Shown one piece after another: positions 12,036 through 23,734 of a stretch of 64,000 bases of DNA. Both the position numbers and the translations under genes were made by a program. Position 1 is the stretch's first letter; each line of letters starts with the position of its first letter. The DNA comes from Saccopteryx bilineata (Eukaryota > Chordata > Mammalia > Chiroptera > Emballonuridae), in assembly GCF_036850765.1 (NCBI RefSeq), contig NC_089493.1:194760706-194824705 (forward strand), written 5' to 3'. The notes under the pieces are model-generated. The model saw only the letters and a program-made list of their open reading frames with translations. It ran no database searches and was not told the origin of the DNA.

Positions 12036-12710
12036 CTGTCTGTCTCTGGCAGATAGCAAGGATCCGATGCCCAAAGCCATTGTCAACCTTCCTTCCTTTG
12101 CCCTTCTCTTCTTAAGTGAATAGAAAGCTAAAATACTCTTTCCTTTTTCTTTCTTTTCTTGGCCAGACTTTCTTGCAGCTAAAAGCGGCTAAGTGACCAG
12201 TTTGGGCCGTCAAAATGTAATGAAAAAGGACCAAACAGTGAATCTTGGAGCAAATTCTTCCATTCAAATTTCTCCTTTTATTCTGTCTGGAGTATAGATG
12301 TGATACTTGGAGGCGCAGCAGCCACCTTGTAGCCACGGGGTCAAATCCACATGCCAAGTATGGCAGAATAGAAAGATAGACATGATCTGGGCTTTTGTAT
12401 GACATCAACGGACTGCCTTCCCCTTGTTTCATGCTCGGAGCAGAGACGGAGCCCTGTGCCTGGGAGATAGAGCAAGAGCACACGGGCAATTTACTACCTC
12501 AACAGAAAAACAGGGGCAGCGTCCTCACCAGGCAGGGGGGCAGAGGCTTCATGGCACCACTGGCTGGTGTTAGAGGCAGTGGAACCAAAAGATGCTGCAA
12601 TGAGGGGCCACATAACAGTGGAACGCACTCCTTCACCAGCGGGCTTGGATGCTGCTGCCACATGCAAACGGGACCAGACAGGCAGCATCTGCTATTCATT
12701 AGAAGGGGGG
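12036..12710. other. Gene-free unique sequence
   Basis: Nothing recognisable. Confidence 0.5.
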
Positions 12711-13403
12711 TGTTGGGCAGATAAAATGTATTATGCTCACTTTGTTAAAGATGACGCCGCCCATGTGGAGGCCGTCACCCAGGTGATATTAATGTGTGTT
12801 GGGGATTGTTGTAGCCTGGGGCTTGGTTTTGGGATTAAGCCTTTCCCACCCTTTTTGATGTGGGGTGGTACAATCCAATCATGCGTCAGAGAAGTGACTT
12901 TGTATTAGAGACTTCCCTATTTTGTATATTGGATTAGAGGTTGTGAAGCTACACTATAAAATAGTGGTAGAACAGGAACTTGCTCTTGGTTCCTGGGATC
13001 ATTAGAGGAGAGAACAGAGCAAAGAACAGAAGGAGGCCACGTGAAGTAGGCCAGGAGAAGCAGCTAAGATGTCGGAGTGCTGAGTGAGATGCCAGTTTGT
13101 GTAGAGTTTGTATTTGGGATAAGGAAGGAGATGGGGAACAGAGGTGAATAAGTCTGGTGAGCTAGAAACCTTTGATTCTAGGAAACTCGGATAAGTCAGT
13201 AGCTTTGTGAGCACTGAATGTGACTGGGTTTTGGAACCCAGTGTGTATTTTTTACTTGCCCGCCGGGTGCAAGCTAGAATTAAAGACTATGGCCCATCAG
13301 TTTTTGGCTCCGCTGTTTCTTTACCGACTGTCCGAATCCAATGCGAACCTGCATGGGCCAGGCTGCTGTGATGGTGGCCCTGGCCATGGCTCCTGGCTTT
13401 ACA
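12711..13403 (+). repeat. Solo LTR copy A of a ~690-bp bat LTR family
   Basis: Similar over its full length to the inverted copy at 22664-23729. It starts TGTTGG and ends TTTACA. It shares blocks such as gagctagaaacctttgattc and gaacctgcatgggcca with that copy. A TATA-like ctataaaata is at 12953-12962 and an attaaa polyadenylation-like signal is near 13279. Its length of 693 bp is close to copy B without its hAT insertion (about 690 bp). No clear target duplication is visible here. The assignment as LTR is inferred from TG...CA ends and the TSD of copy B. Confidence 0.7.
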
Positions 13404-13535
13404 GCAGTGGGAGTGTCCAACACTGGCTTCAGACCTCACAACATAGTTATGACATGTTGTTGCTGCATCCATTTTACACATGAGGACATTCAGGCCCAGA
13501 AACGCCAGGTCCCAACCAAGGTCACATGGCCATTT
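13404..13535 (+). repeat. MIR SINE fragment
   Basis: The phrase cattttacacatgaggacat followed by caggcccagaaac and aaggtcacatgg is the MIR core. It starts close to the 3' edge of the LTR at 13403. Confidence 0.75.
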
Positions 13536-15075
13536 AAGTGGTGTTGTTGGGTTTTTTTTTGGCACAGGTTTTCAAGCCCAGGACTGCCAGCCCCAGAGCC
13601 TGGACAGCCGGCAGGAGAGTCCCTATTCAGTGACCCAGGAAGTTGACCAGACACATGACCGTGACCTCAAAAGGAATCTGGACAAGACGCAGGGGACAAT
13701 GGTTTAGGCATGAGTCTAAGACCCCAGCGTGGTCCCAGGGCTGTAAGCCAGGCTGAGTCCCGGGAAGCAGAGAGAAACCCAGAAGATGGGGCTGAGCAGA
13801 CCCAGCACAGGCTCCTGGAACCCTCCCTGCAGGGGACACACGGGCTCTGGTGTATGGTTAGTGCCCCCCCGCCCCGCCCCCCTCCTCCCACAGCCCGTCA
13901 GCGGAAGGCAGGAACATTCCCCTTGATAGCTTTGCATGAAAATATTGTCCGCATATGGTGGGGAAATTAATGTCCCTCTTTCTTTTTTGTGTTTTAATGA
14001 CTTAATATGCAATGAAAGGGAAATTTTTCTCCTGGGAGGTTCCAACAGATGTTGCTGTCTCCGTCTGGGCTGTGCGCTGCCCCATCCAGCTGCGTCTCTC
14101 CCGAATCACGTGCTACAGGAAGGCGGCGCAGTCAGCCTGTGGCCCCGCCGTGCACGCGCACGCGCACACGGTGGGCGCCCTTGGATCCAATTCAGGTTGG
14201 TGAGGGGGCAGGGCAGATTTAAATTTCTAGTTTTCTCCCAAATTGAAAAGAACATTTAATCTCAGGGATGCCAGCTCAGAGCCAATAGCCGCCCTTTCTG
14301 GGACTTTTCATCTGGGGGGGGGGGCGGGGCAAACAGCCTTTCTGGCTCCTACCTGGTCCCACCTGCAGCCATCGTCTCGGGCTCAACTCCACTCAGACGC
14401 TCAGACATTGGCGTTTTCAACAACTTCCCGAGTTCTTTCCATGTTGCACTAGCAAGGCTTTTGCGGCAGAGAGGAGATCTCCGTGTCGAGTGGTGAAGGG
14501 GTGGAGGGGCTCGGGAGCAAGCTGATCTAGGTGTCAAGGCCTGTTCTGAGCGACCTTGGGGGACCCCTGGGTTTCTGATGCTTTGCTATCTGGAGGCTTG
14601 CTGATCCTGGGGAGACTGTCCCAGGGCTAGCCAATTAGAGATGGTTAGTAAGTGAGTAGGTGAGTAGTTAGATGTATGTCTTTCACATGCAAGCCAATGA
14701 ATCCAGAGCCCACACCGCCAACCCCCTCTCTTCCAAGGGCTCTCACACGTGGCCACTATCCTGTTGCCCACAGCACCCACCGCTGAGTACTGGACAAATA
14801 GAGTACTCTGATATTCTCCAAAGAGTCGCGGGTCCTGAGCCTGCCTTCCCGTGGAAACCACAAGAAAGGCTCTTGTCGGCATTTCTCCCCCCCCCCCACC
14901 TCCTGATGAGCCCTCGTGCTTCCGTGTGCCCTGCGTAGCCTGGCACGCCCTCTCCCCTTGGGAACCACAAGGAACAGACTTCTTTCGGTGGCAATCAATC
15001 TCCTATTCGGCGGGCCCCACCCTGCCTGAACAATAACACCTACATTTTAAAACGGTTCTTTCACCATCTGGACCT
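13536..15075. other. Gene-free unique sequence
   Basis: No gene recognised. About 13930-14045 is AT-rich and non-repetitive (aattaatgtccctc and ttaatatgcaatg) and could be a conserved element; the rest shows nothing. Confidence 0.5.
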
Positions 15076-15205
15076 GAATTGCCTCATCTTTAAAGCAGGG
15101 ATCAAAATAGGCCTCCTATGGTTGTAATTAGGATCAAATGAGCTAAATAACTATAAATGCTAAACACATGGTCGGGCACGTGGTAAGTGTTCGCTAGATG
15201 TTTGG
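15076..15205 (+). repeat. MIR SINE fragment
   Basis: MIR-like order: ctcatctttaaagcaggg, then gatcaaatgagctaaataa, then gggcacgtggtaagtgttcg. Confidence 0.65.
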
Positions 15206-15239
15206 TGATGATGACTACAGCTAATAGGATAGTCGCTGT

Positions 15240-15335
15240 GGGATGACAGTAGACAGAGCATGATTCTGGGGTCAGGGGTTCGATTCCTGGCCCTGACACT
15301 TCCTAGATGGGTGACCAGGTTACTCAACCTTTGGG
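15240..15335 (+). repeat. MIR SINE 5' fragment
   Basis: tRNA-like MIR head (gattctggggtcaggggttc, cctggccctgacacttccta) ending near the actcaacctttggg block. Confidence 0.65.
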
Positions 15336-15699
15336 GTCTTGGTGGGTTGTTTTTTTTTTTGTCTTTTTTTTATTGGGAAAATGGAGATTAACACCGTCAA
15401 CTGCGAGGTGTTGCGATATGATATTGTCACCTTAAAGGAGGCTGACTGCTGGTGCCTAGACCCGCTCCAGAAAGCATGTGCTATCCTGGGACGGAATGTG
15501 TTTTCAGCAACTACGTCCAGAGGAGCAGGTTTCCAGAATGTCGATCGGGAGCTTATTTTTATCTCAGCCCTCAGCAAAGGATTGTTGCTCTGCCTTTCGT
15601 CACTGGCCACCTGGGGTTTCAGGAAGCCAGGCTCCTGCGGTGAGCGGCTGCTCATACTTCTCAGCACCCGGTGGTTATAAAAGCTCTCACCTTCCGAGA

Positions 15700-15800
15700 G
15701 TGTAATCAGAGTGCCTAGTCCAGGAGCCTGGGGCCTGGGTTCCAATCCTGCCTCTACCATGTCACTCACTAATGACAACACCTGGCAAAGGGGACTTCAT
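15700..15800 (+). repeat. MIR SINE 5' fragment
   Basis: Contains ggcctgggttccaatcctgc and ctctaccatgtcactcact, typical of the MIR head. Confidence 0.65.
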
Positions 15801-16044
15801 CTCAGTGTGCCATGGTGTGTGCTTCTGAAAAGCGGGCTCTGGTGAGGTTGAGGTGGTCCATCCACACGAAGCACTCGGTGGGGCTCTGGGTCTCCCACAC
15901 GTGGGTCCCCGTGCTCCTCCCCCCTTTTTGCTGTTCCTTGGAAACTTGAAGCTCAGAGAACAACGGCATGGGGCCCGGCTGGCGCTCAGCCTCCTGGCCC
16001 GTATGTGAAACTGGAGGAACCGGGGTGTTCAGCCTAAAGGAGAA

Positions 16045-16240
16045 AAGGCACAAATAGACCATAAGTGTTAACTGAGCACCTGCTATGTGCTGAGCACTGT
16101 TCTGGGTTAAGGTTGCTGGGGTATAGAGGGAACTAGAGACGCTAGCTCCCGGGAGACAATATTCTAGAAGGGGAGACAGACAATCAGGAAACAAGGAAAA
16201 CCCGTAAACACTTGACATAACTGAGCTATGGAGAAAAGAA
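16045..16240 (+). repeat. Ancient mammalian repeat fragment (MIR/L2 class)
   Basis: Contains actgagcacctgctatgtgc, gagcactgttctggg and ggagacagacaatcaggaaa. This is a common ancient repeat pattern; I do not assign the exact family. Confidence 0.55.
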
Positions 16241-16713
16241 AACTGGGTTTCAAGAGGAAGTGGTGATTTGGGACAGTGAGATTGAGGAGGAGGGTGACCC
16301 TGGGCAACCCAGGTGCGGAGTCTGCATTCCATTCTGAGCTTGCCTGGGGAGCTCGGTGGCCACACCGGCCTTCCCTGCAGGACCTCCAGCCAGAGGGGGG
16401 CGGCCGGAAGGCCCCAGGAGAGCTGGAGAAGCCCCTCAGAGCTGTTTTAATTGAAAGATCGCTACTTCCCCATGTGCTCAGTAGGCAGCAGGGGCTTTGA
16501 ATTAAACATGAGCAGTGATTTATTTATCAAGTCTTTGAAAAAGTCTCCTTCTGACTGTGATTCGGTGCACTTCTCTTGTTAACCCTTGCTGGCCTCTGAC
16601 CGGGGCCGAGAGTATCAGAGCCAAGCTCACCAGTGACGAGCATGTGGTGGGGAGGGGCTAGGATGGTAGATTTTGTGTGAGGTGTATTTTACCACAATAA
16701 AAAAATAATAGGA
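16241..16713. other. Gene-free unique sequence
   Basis: Nothing recognisable except an AT-rich non-repeat stretch at 16440-16560 with TTTAATTG. Confidence 0.5.
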
Positions 16714-17146
16714 GCCCTGGCTGGTTGGCTCAGCAGTAGAGCATCGGCCTGGTGTGTGGAAGTCCCAGGTTCGATTCCCGGCCAGGGCACACAGGAGAAG
16801 CACTCATCTGCTTCTCCACCTTTCTCCACCCTTCTCCCTCTCTTTTCTCTCTGTCTCTCTCTTCCCCTCCCGCAGCCAAGGCTCCATTGGAGCAAAGTTG
16901 GCCCGGGCGCTGAAGATGGCTCCATGGCCTCCGCCTAAGGCACTAGAATGGCTCCGGCCGCAACAGAGCAACACCCCAGATGGGCAGAGCATCGCCCCCT
17001 GGTGGGCATGCTGGGTGGATCCCGGTTGGGCACATGTGGGAGTCTGTCTGACTGCTTCCCAGCTTCTAACTTCAGAAAAATAAAAATAAAAAACAAATAA
17101 ATAAAATAATAATAGTAATGATAATATATAATAATAATAATAATAG
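16714..17146 (+). repeat. Bat tRNA-derived SINE, long type, full length
   Basis: Starts gccctggctggttggctcag. It has a Pol III A-box-like TGGCTCAGCAG and the B box GGTTCGATTCC, then the long body (ccattggagcaaagttggcc, catcgccccctggtgggc) and an A/TAA-rich tail. It differs at several sites from the youngest copies here. Confidence 0.92.
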
Positions 17147-18875
17147 GGAAAAAGAATCCCAGGCCCGTGTGCCTTTTTCCCACGGGGACCACAAAGGACC
17201 TAAGGGGTGTGTCCTTCCCTCATCTCCAACCTCCAGCTCCCAGCCCACCTCAGGCAGCCCAAAGGGACCGTGTGGGACTCCAGCCTCAAGCAGGGCTCTT
17301 TGGGACCTGGGTACAGCCAGGGCACCACCCTCACACCAGAGAGCCCAGGCTGTCACCAAGGCCCAGGGGAGCCTGGTGGAGCAGCAGGGGACACGTCACG
17401 CGGTGATGGAATCCTCTCCAAGGAGCCCAGAGTCAGTTCCAAGGTCCCATTCTGAGTGCTGAGTAGGACAAGCATGAATTTGTCCCCGGGAATGTGCAAG
17501 GTGGTGAGGAGGCCCTCCCTGGTGGGGGCACTCGTGTGTATGTCCCTGAGGCTATCCTTGGGGACTGCTGGGACCCACGGACAGCACTGGCCTGGAGTCG
17601 TTGACCCACTGGGCCCCCTGTCTGTGGAAACAGTTGAACCAAAGGATTGTGTTGGTCAAAGCTCTCTCAGTTGTAAGAAACAGAAACCTCTCTCCCACAG
17701 TTCCCTAAACCAAAAAGGGTCTTTATTAACTCACAGAATGGAAAGTCCTGGGGGGTGGGGGCTTGTTCAGCTGATCAACAACAAACACTTCTGTCTCCTT
17801 GCTCGCACTGGCTTCACCCAGGGCTGCCACCCTGCAAACAGGGCATCGGCCCGGCTAGGGGACTGGGACCACTCAGCGAGCTTCCTGCAGCCCAGGAAGG
17901 TGGTCATTCTGCAAGTCCTTGCCACTGGGTAGACTGCAGGTCCCACCAGGACAGGGACCTGGTGTGGCTGGCCTACTGCCCGGACGGGAAGCCGGGGCAG
18001 AGCAGGGGCTGGGAAACCCGCAGAGAGGAGCAGACACCCCTCAGCCAGTGGCAGCCTCGGCTCCTCTTTCTCAAGGGTCTACAGCTCCAGGGAGAAGGAG
18101 GATGAGGATAGGTGGGCTGTCCCATGTGCAGCCACCCGCCCAGGGGTGGGACGACACCTTCCCAGAGCTCAGGGCCTCTCAGCTCTCCGGCCTCAAGGAG
18201 GCCGCCCCTGTCTCCGCTCCTGAATGCTTCCCCCCGGGGCACGGCAGCATCGATCCGACGGCCAGAGCGCTCCGAGGAGCCGCCAGGCGCGGCTGGACCA
18301 TTTGATTAACTTGCCTAATGAACTCGGAATCCACTCCATTTCTTTTTCACATGACAACTGTACTTTCTCCCTAGAACTCTTACTGACTCCTCACACGTGG
18401 GGACGTAGGTGTAACAGGAACAGCGTTCCGCACGTGGCGGACAAGAAACCAAGTGGCCGGATGGAGAGGGGCCGAGGCGGCCAGGGGGCGACTCGACGAC
18501 CTGTACCACTAGCCAAAGTGGCCGGTTGGCCTCTACATGCATGAGGCCCTTGTGGACCTGGCCGTAAATTCCAGATGCGAGAAGCAAGCTGAGGGGTGGA
18601 GAGGCATGAATCAGAGCAGCACACCTCCCTGTCAGCAGGTAAGGAAACGGGCTCTGAGCATGGAAGGGGCGAAGCAGGACTCGGCCCCCGGTCCCCTGGA
18701 CGCAGAGGTCACATCTACAGGTTCTGCATGGAGAAACTCTAGTGACCCACCACAGTGAGTCAGGGAAGGAGGGAACTCAGTCTGTGAACAAGAGTGGGTC
18801 AGGGTGCCGACCCTTTGGCTAAGGGTGTCCCCTGGGGGGGTGCTTTGGGAAGGGACTCGGGGTACCTGTCTGTGT
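17147..18875. other. Gene-free unique sequence
   Basis: GC-rich. 17655-17770 resembles an old interspersed repeat (ttgtaagaaacagaaacctc, aaaagggtctttattaactc) that I cannot name. Otherwise nothing recognisable. Confidence 0.45.
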
Positions 18876-19290
18876 TTAGGATCCTGCGGGTGCTGGAACA
18901 AAGCCCCACAAAACCGGGCAGCATAGAACAGAAGTTTAGTTTCTCGCAGTGCTGGAGGCCAGAAGTTCAACATCAAGGCACTGGCCGGGCCAGGCTCCCT
19001 CTGAATCTCTGCGGAGGACCCTTCCCGCCTCTTCCAGATCCCGGAGGCTCCCAGCAGCCCCTGGTCTTCCTGGGCTCGTGGCTGCCTCCATGGTCACCTG
19101 GCCTTCTCTGTGTCTCTGTGTCCTCTCCTCTTCTTATAGGACACCAGTCTCTGGACGTAGGGCCCACCCTAATCCGGATGCTCTCATTTTAACGAATGAC
19201 ACCCACAAAAACCCTCTAGATAAGGTCACCCATAGAGGGTCCGGGTGGGCACGTTTTTGGACGACACTATTCAACCCAGCACACCGTTCA
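18876..19290 (+). repeat. Ancient interspersed repeat, family R copy 1
   Basis: Shares with 20785-21095 and 28509-29283 an order of blocks: ctggaggccagaagttcaac, gtgtcctctcctcttcttat, acaccagtctct, gacactattcaaccc. The three copies define one old mammalian repeat; I do not commit to a family name. Confidence 0.7.
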
Positions 19291-20205
19291 CTCCGGGGCT
19301 GGCGGGGGCGTGGCATCCTGCTCCTCCCCAAAACCAGCTGGACGCTTGTGTCCGGGACTCTGCACTCCGCAGTTTGCTCCTGTGGCCGGCGGCTCCTGCT
19401 CAGTTCCTCTGCTGCATGACCTCTAACCCGGGGGTAGCCCGGACCCAGCGCCTCCACCGACCCCCTGGGCCGCCACAGCTTCAGTGTAACCTCTGTGCCT
19501 GGGCTGCCGCATGCCTGCCCCCTGCACACGCTTCCCCCTGATGTGTACACGCCCCTCCGGCTCCAGTGCCCGTGCCCAGCCGTGACACGCCCCCAAGCCA
19601 ACGCACCCTGGGGCTCCGTCTCAGCAAATGGCATCAGCCCAGCCCACGCTCCCGTCCTGGGTTGAGTCACCCTCATGCCCTCCTCCGCTCGCACCCACGG
19701 CCAGTCTGCTGAGAAGGCCTCTCAGCTCCGCTTTCATAATCAGCCCGGAACCTGGCCTTTCTTCCCACTTCACGGCCGCCACTGTGGGCTTGGCCGCCGC
19801 CGTTTCCTTCCTGAACTGCTAGAACAGGACCCTGGTCCTCCTCGCCCTCTCCCTGGCCCCACAGCCGGTCCCTGCCACAGTGTGGCGCTCCCCTGCAAAC
19901 CCAAGTCGGAAGATGTTGGCTTGACCCTCCAGTGTCTCCCAGAATCCTTACCAGGGTGTCGACGCCCCTGTGGGCTGGGGGCTGGGGACCTCTCCTGCCC
20001 TGTGTCTCATCACCGCCCGGCTCCTGCCACACGGGACCTTCCTACTCTCTGCTTTATCCTGAGAACATCTACCCCAGGGACTTGGCACCAGCTGTTCCCT
20101 CAGCCTATGTATATCCCGTTAGTTCTGTTTCTCTGGAGAACCCTGACTGGTACAAGTACTACCTGACAGTCTATAGATTTTTACTAGGAAATCCATATTT
20201 TCTAG
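19291..20205. other. Gene-free sequence with an L2-like patch
   Basis: The part at about 20030-20110 (ttggcaccagctgttccctc) resembles L2. The remainder shows nothing recognisable. Confidence 0.45.
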
Positions 20206-20207
20206 TA

Positions 20208-20335
20208 GAAAAAGTGAGTTTACAGCTGTGAGTATGTGAAACACAGACTTTATTCTTGTATTGTTCTTTATTAAATATTGTATTATTTATTTGTATTTAA
20301 GTGTAAGCCTACTTTTGCCCACCCCTGTATATTAT
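20208..20335 (+). mobile_element. Short DNA-transposon-like repeat, copy 1
   Basis: Similar to 30985-31085 over about 90 bp (acacagactttattcttgta, attgtattatttatttgt, cctacttttgccc). The pattern, with a left gtttacagctgtgagt and right gtaagcctacttttgccc as partly inverted ends, fits a mariner-like MITE. Family uncertain. Confidence 0.5.
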
Positions 20336-20337
20336 AG

Positions 20338-20433
20338 CTAGATGACAAATAGATAATGACAGATGATGGATACAAAGATAAGTGATAGATAGATAATAGA
20401 TAGGTGATAGATAGATAGATAGATAGATAGAGA
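20338..20433. repeat. (GATA)n microsatellite, partly degenerate
   Basis: Repeated gatagata with agataatgac-type interruptions. The purest part is 20407-20431. Confidence 0.9.
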
Positions 20434-20784
20434 GATGTTAGACAGATGCTAGATGCTATATACCTCTGCTGTGTTCTGGACTTTGATAACAGCCAGATCT
20501 TAGCCAGGATGCTTCATGATGCAAGAGGTCAAACACTCAACACACAGAAGTTAGGTCAGGGCCGTCACCCGGGACCAGGTCAGGACCTGTCTGTAGATGG
20601 CTCTGCCTGTGAGGGAAGGATCCCCTCCTCATGCTGAAGGGCCCCAAAGAAGAGTCTTCACTCTCAGAAGAGCCGAGGAGTGTCCTTCCTAGGTGTCCCC
20701 TACACGTCTCCCTTCAGCCAGAATGGGGGTCACATGCTCAGTGTGGAGCCAGTCCCTCAGGCCTCAGTTAATGAACCCCTGGGC
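20434..20784. other. Gene-free unique sequence
   Basis: Nothing recognisable. Confidence 0.5.
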
Positions 20785-21095
20785 GTGCGTTAGTCTGCTC
20801 CGCCTGTGACTTTAACAATAGAAATGTGTTCCCTGGATTTCTGGAGGCTGGAAGTCCAAGATCACGGTGTCAGCAGGGCCGGTTCCTTCTGAGGACTCTC
20901 CCCTTGGCTTGTATGTGCCCATCCTCCTGTGTCCTCACCTGGTTGTCCCCCTGTGTGCCTGTGTCCTAGTCACCAGTCCCATTTTAACTTAATTATCCTT
21001 CAAAGGCCCTATCTCCAAATACAGTCACATTCTGAAGTACTGGGGGTTAGGGCTTCATCACATAAATTCAGGGGACACAACTCAGCCCACCACAG
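20785..21095 (+). repeat. Ancient interspersed repeat, family R copy 2
   Basis: Contains tctggaggctggaagtccaa, gtgtcctagtcaccagtccc, acagtcacattctgaagtac and ggggttagggcttcatcaca, matching the other two copies of family R in order. Confidence 0.7.
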
Positions 21096-22663
21096 TGGGG
21101 TTACCCTCGGTTGGTTTAGAAAAGCCAGGCTCCCTCCGTACCTCAGATATGGGTGTGGGCTCAGTGTCCTCCCCACCCCGACACGGGGGAGGAGTGGAGT
21201 GTGTTGAGAAAGTTGGGGACCCCGGTGTCCAGCACACAACCTATTAACTGCAATGTGAATGCAGGCGAGAAGTCAGGTGTGGTCAGGGACGCTTCCTGGA
21301 GGAGAGGGCCTTAAGGCGCTGGGTCTGAGGATGGGCACAGCTTAGAGAGATGGCAAAGAAAGGGCGTCATCCTGGGGCTACAACCTGAGCAGGGCCAGCA
21401 TCTGGGGTCATTTCCTGAACCTCCCCGAGGACAATAACTGGACCGGAGCACCTCCATTCTCCCCGCCCCCACCCCCAGGTTTACCCTTGATCGCCCACCT
21501 CCACCGGATGGAATAGCCTAGAAACAGCCGGGCTCAAAGAAAAGATGTTCAAATCTCCACGTTAATGCAGAAAACACGATTTACATTCCAGCTGGGTGGT
21601 GTGTCGTTTTTTTTTCCTCCCTTTGTTTCCAGCTAATTGAAATTTAATATCTGGTCCCTGGGCTGTTCGTCTGGGGTTGATTATGAATCTAGCGTGATCC
21701 AGGCCAGCGGAGATGGAAATGGGGCAACTCTCCGGTGGTTTGGAAGTAGTACCACGACCTGGCTCTGCCACCGTCGTTGGAAAAGCTGACGGTCCCCGGG
21801 TCTCCTCAGGGACAGCGCTGGTCGCACGGCTTTGTCCGTGTCTCGAAAAGTAACCACCATTCCGTCGGGCCCAGCAAGTGCTCTCCGGCCAAGAAAGTGT
21901 CCGTCTCTCCCCCTCTCCTTCCTTCAATGTTTCTCTCCAGATGCTTCTGTGAGAACCGACCAGGTATGTTGGCACGGGGCTGGGCTCATGGGATGCAGAT
22001 GAGTGAGAGGAAGCCAGCCCCACGGGAGACAGAAAACGGACAAGCAACCAGGGAACACGAGGTGCTGGCGGAGAGCGGTCCGTGCTGTGGGGAAGGTAAA
22101 GCAGGTCGAGGTGGGGAAAGGCGGGGTGGGGGGGGACCCTGGACACTGGGGTCCTGGAGGGCCTCTCTGGGGCCGTGCCTGTCATCTGGGCAGACTCCCC
22201 GGGTGCTGATGGGAGGGAGCGGACACGTGGAGAGAATCTCATTGCCGATTCTTTGCTTCTTCCAAGCGCTTGGGTGATTACTGAATTCATTTCTGGGCTC
22301 CGAGGAGGGCGAGTGAGGTGAGGACTCAGGCAAGTAACGAGCTCGGGAACCCACAGGGAAGGTGGGGTGTATAGTCCAACCAGAAGCAGCAGGCAGAGTC
22401 GGGGAGGGGGGCAGAGCGCGCACTGGACCAGGACCATCTGTGGGGTGACGGGCAATTCCAGAGAGAGGCTCCAAGGACAAGGGAGCCCCGGGTGTCCACT
22501 CTACTCCAGATGGCCTGCCTGCTCTGAAGGGCCCCCTCTGGGATTTCACTACCCTCAGGAAAGGCAGGGCGGATGGTCCACCAGGCTTCCTGGCCACACC
22601 TGACCCAGGCAGCCCTGTCCCACCTGGCACCTGGCTCCTGCTGGTCTGGATCCCCTTCTGCCC
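21096..22663. other. Gene-free unique sequence
   Basis: A 297-codon open frame on the minus strand (21562-22455) has no recognisable product. Patches around 21590-21710 are AT-rich and non-repetitive. No gene supported. Confidence 0.5.
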
Positions 22664-23729
22664 TGTAAAGCCAGTAGCCATAGCCACCATCACAGCCTCC
22701 TGGCCCATGCAGGTTTGCATTTGATTCGGACAGATGATAATGAAACAACGGAGCCAAGAACTAGTGGGCCATTACATTTAATCCTAGTTTACACCCAGCG
22801 GGCAAGAAATACACACAGTGGGAAAACACTTCCCTTTCCATTCAGGGTTCCCAAAGCCACTGACTCATCCGAGTTTCCTAGAATCAAAGGTTTCTAGCTC
22901 ACCAGCCTTATTCACCTCTGTTCCCCATCTACTTCTCTCTGAACAAACTGGCTTTGCCTTCAGCACTCTGCCATCTTAGCTGCTTCTCCTCTGCAATGCT
23001 AATTTCAGGAACCAAGAGAGAGCGCCCCCGGTCTGCCCCATTTTATATTGTAGAAATTAAAGCTTTTAAGTCAATATACAAACAAGGAAGTCTCTGATAC
23101 AAAGCCACTCATCTGAGGCATAAATGGGATTCCTCATAAGAGTGCACCACCCCCTATCATGCAACAGTCAAGGGTGTGGGGAAAAGCTTAGTTTTGAGAA
23201 GATCTTAGTATTAAAAGGGTGGGAAAGGCTTAGTCTTAAAACTAAGCCTTAGGCCAGGGGTCCCCAAACTACGGCCCGTGGGCCACATGCGGCCCCCTGA
23301 GGCCATTTATCCGGCCCCCGCTGCACTTCTGGAAGGGGCACCTCTTTCATTGGTGGTCAGTGAGAGGAGCACATTGACCATCTCATTAGCTAATAGCAGG
23401 TCCATTGTTCCCATTGAAATACTGGTCAGTTTGTTGATTTAAATTTACTTGTTCTTTATTTTAAATATTGTATTTGTTCTTTTTTTTTTTTTTTTTTTAC
23501 TTTAAAATAAGATATGTGCAGTATGCATAGGGATTTGTTCATAGTTTTTTTTATAGTCCGGCCCTCCAACGGTCTGAGGGACAGTGAACTGGCCCCCTGT
23601 GTAAAAAGTTTGGGGACCCCTGCCTTAGGCTATAAGGACCTTGCCAGCTTACAGCCTGTCTCCCACACTCAATGCAAACTAAAAGCGAGCAAACGTATCC
23701 ATCATATTTACAAACTTATTTGACTGACA
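22664..23729 (-). repeat. Solo LTR copy B, same family as 12711-13403, split by a hAT element
   Basis: Read on the minus strand it starts TGTCAGTC at 23729 and ends TTTACA at 22664. It is flanked by the 5-bp target duplication tgccc (22659-22663 and 23730-23734). Removing the hAT element and its duplicated 8 bp leaves about 690 bp, close to copy A. No internal retroviral sequence flanks it, so it is a solo LTR. Confidence 0.8.
23255..23622. mobile_element. Non-autonomous hAT-type transposon (368 bp) inserted in LTR copy B
   Basis: Ends are inverted repeats: CAGGGGTCCCCAAACT at 23255 and its near-complement AGTTTGGGGACCCCTG ending at 23622. It is flanked by a perfect 8-bp target duplication ccttaggc (23247-23254 and 23623-23630), the hAT hallmark. 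It carries no transposase frame. Confidence 0.92.
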
Positions 23730-23734
23730 TGCCC

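Noticed and set aside
16714..16800. tRNA gene, from the A and B box motifs
   Set aside because: The motif is the head of a SINE repeated many times here. It is followed by the SINE body and A tail and no mature tRNA 3' end or cloverleaf is seen.
21562..22455. 297-codon open frame on the minus strand
   Set aside because: Translation looks random and proline/serine-rich and resembles no family I know. It lies in GC-rich intergenic DNA with overlapping frames of similar length on both strands.
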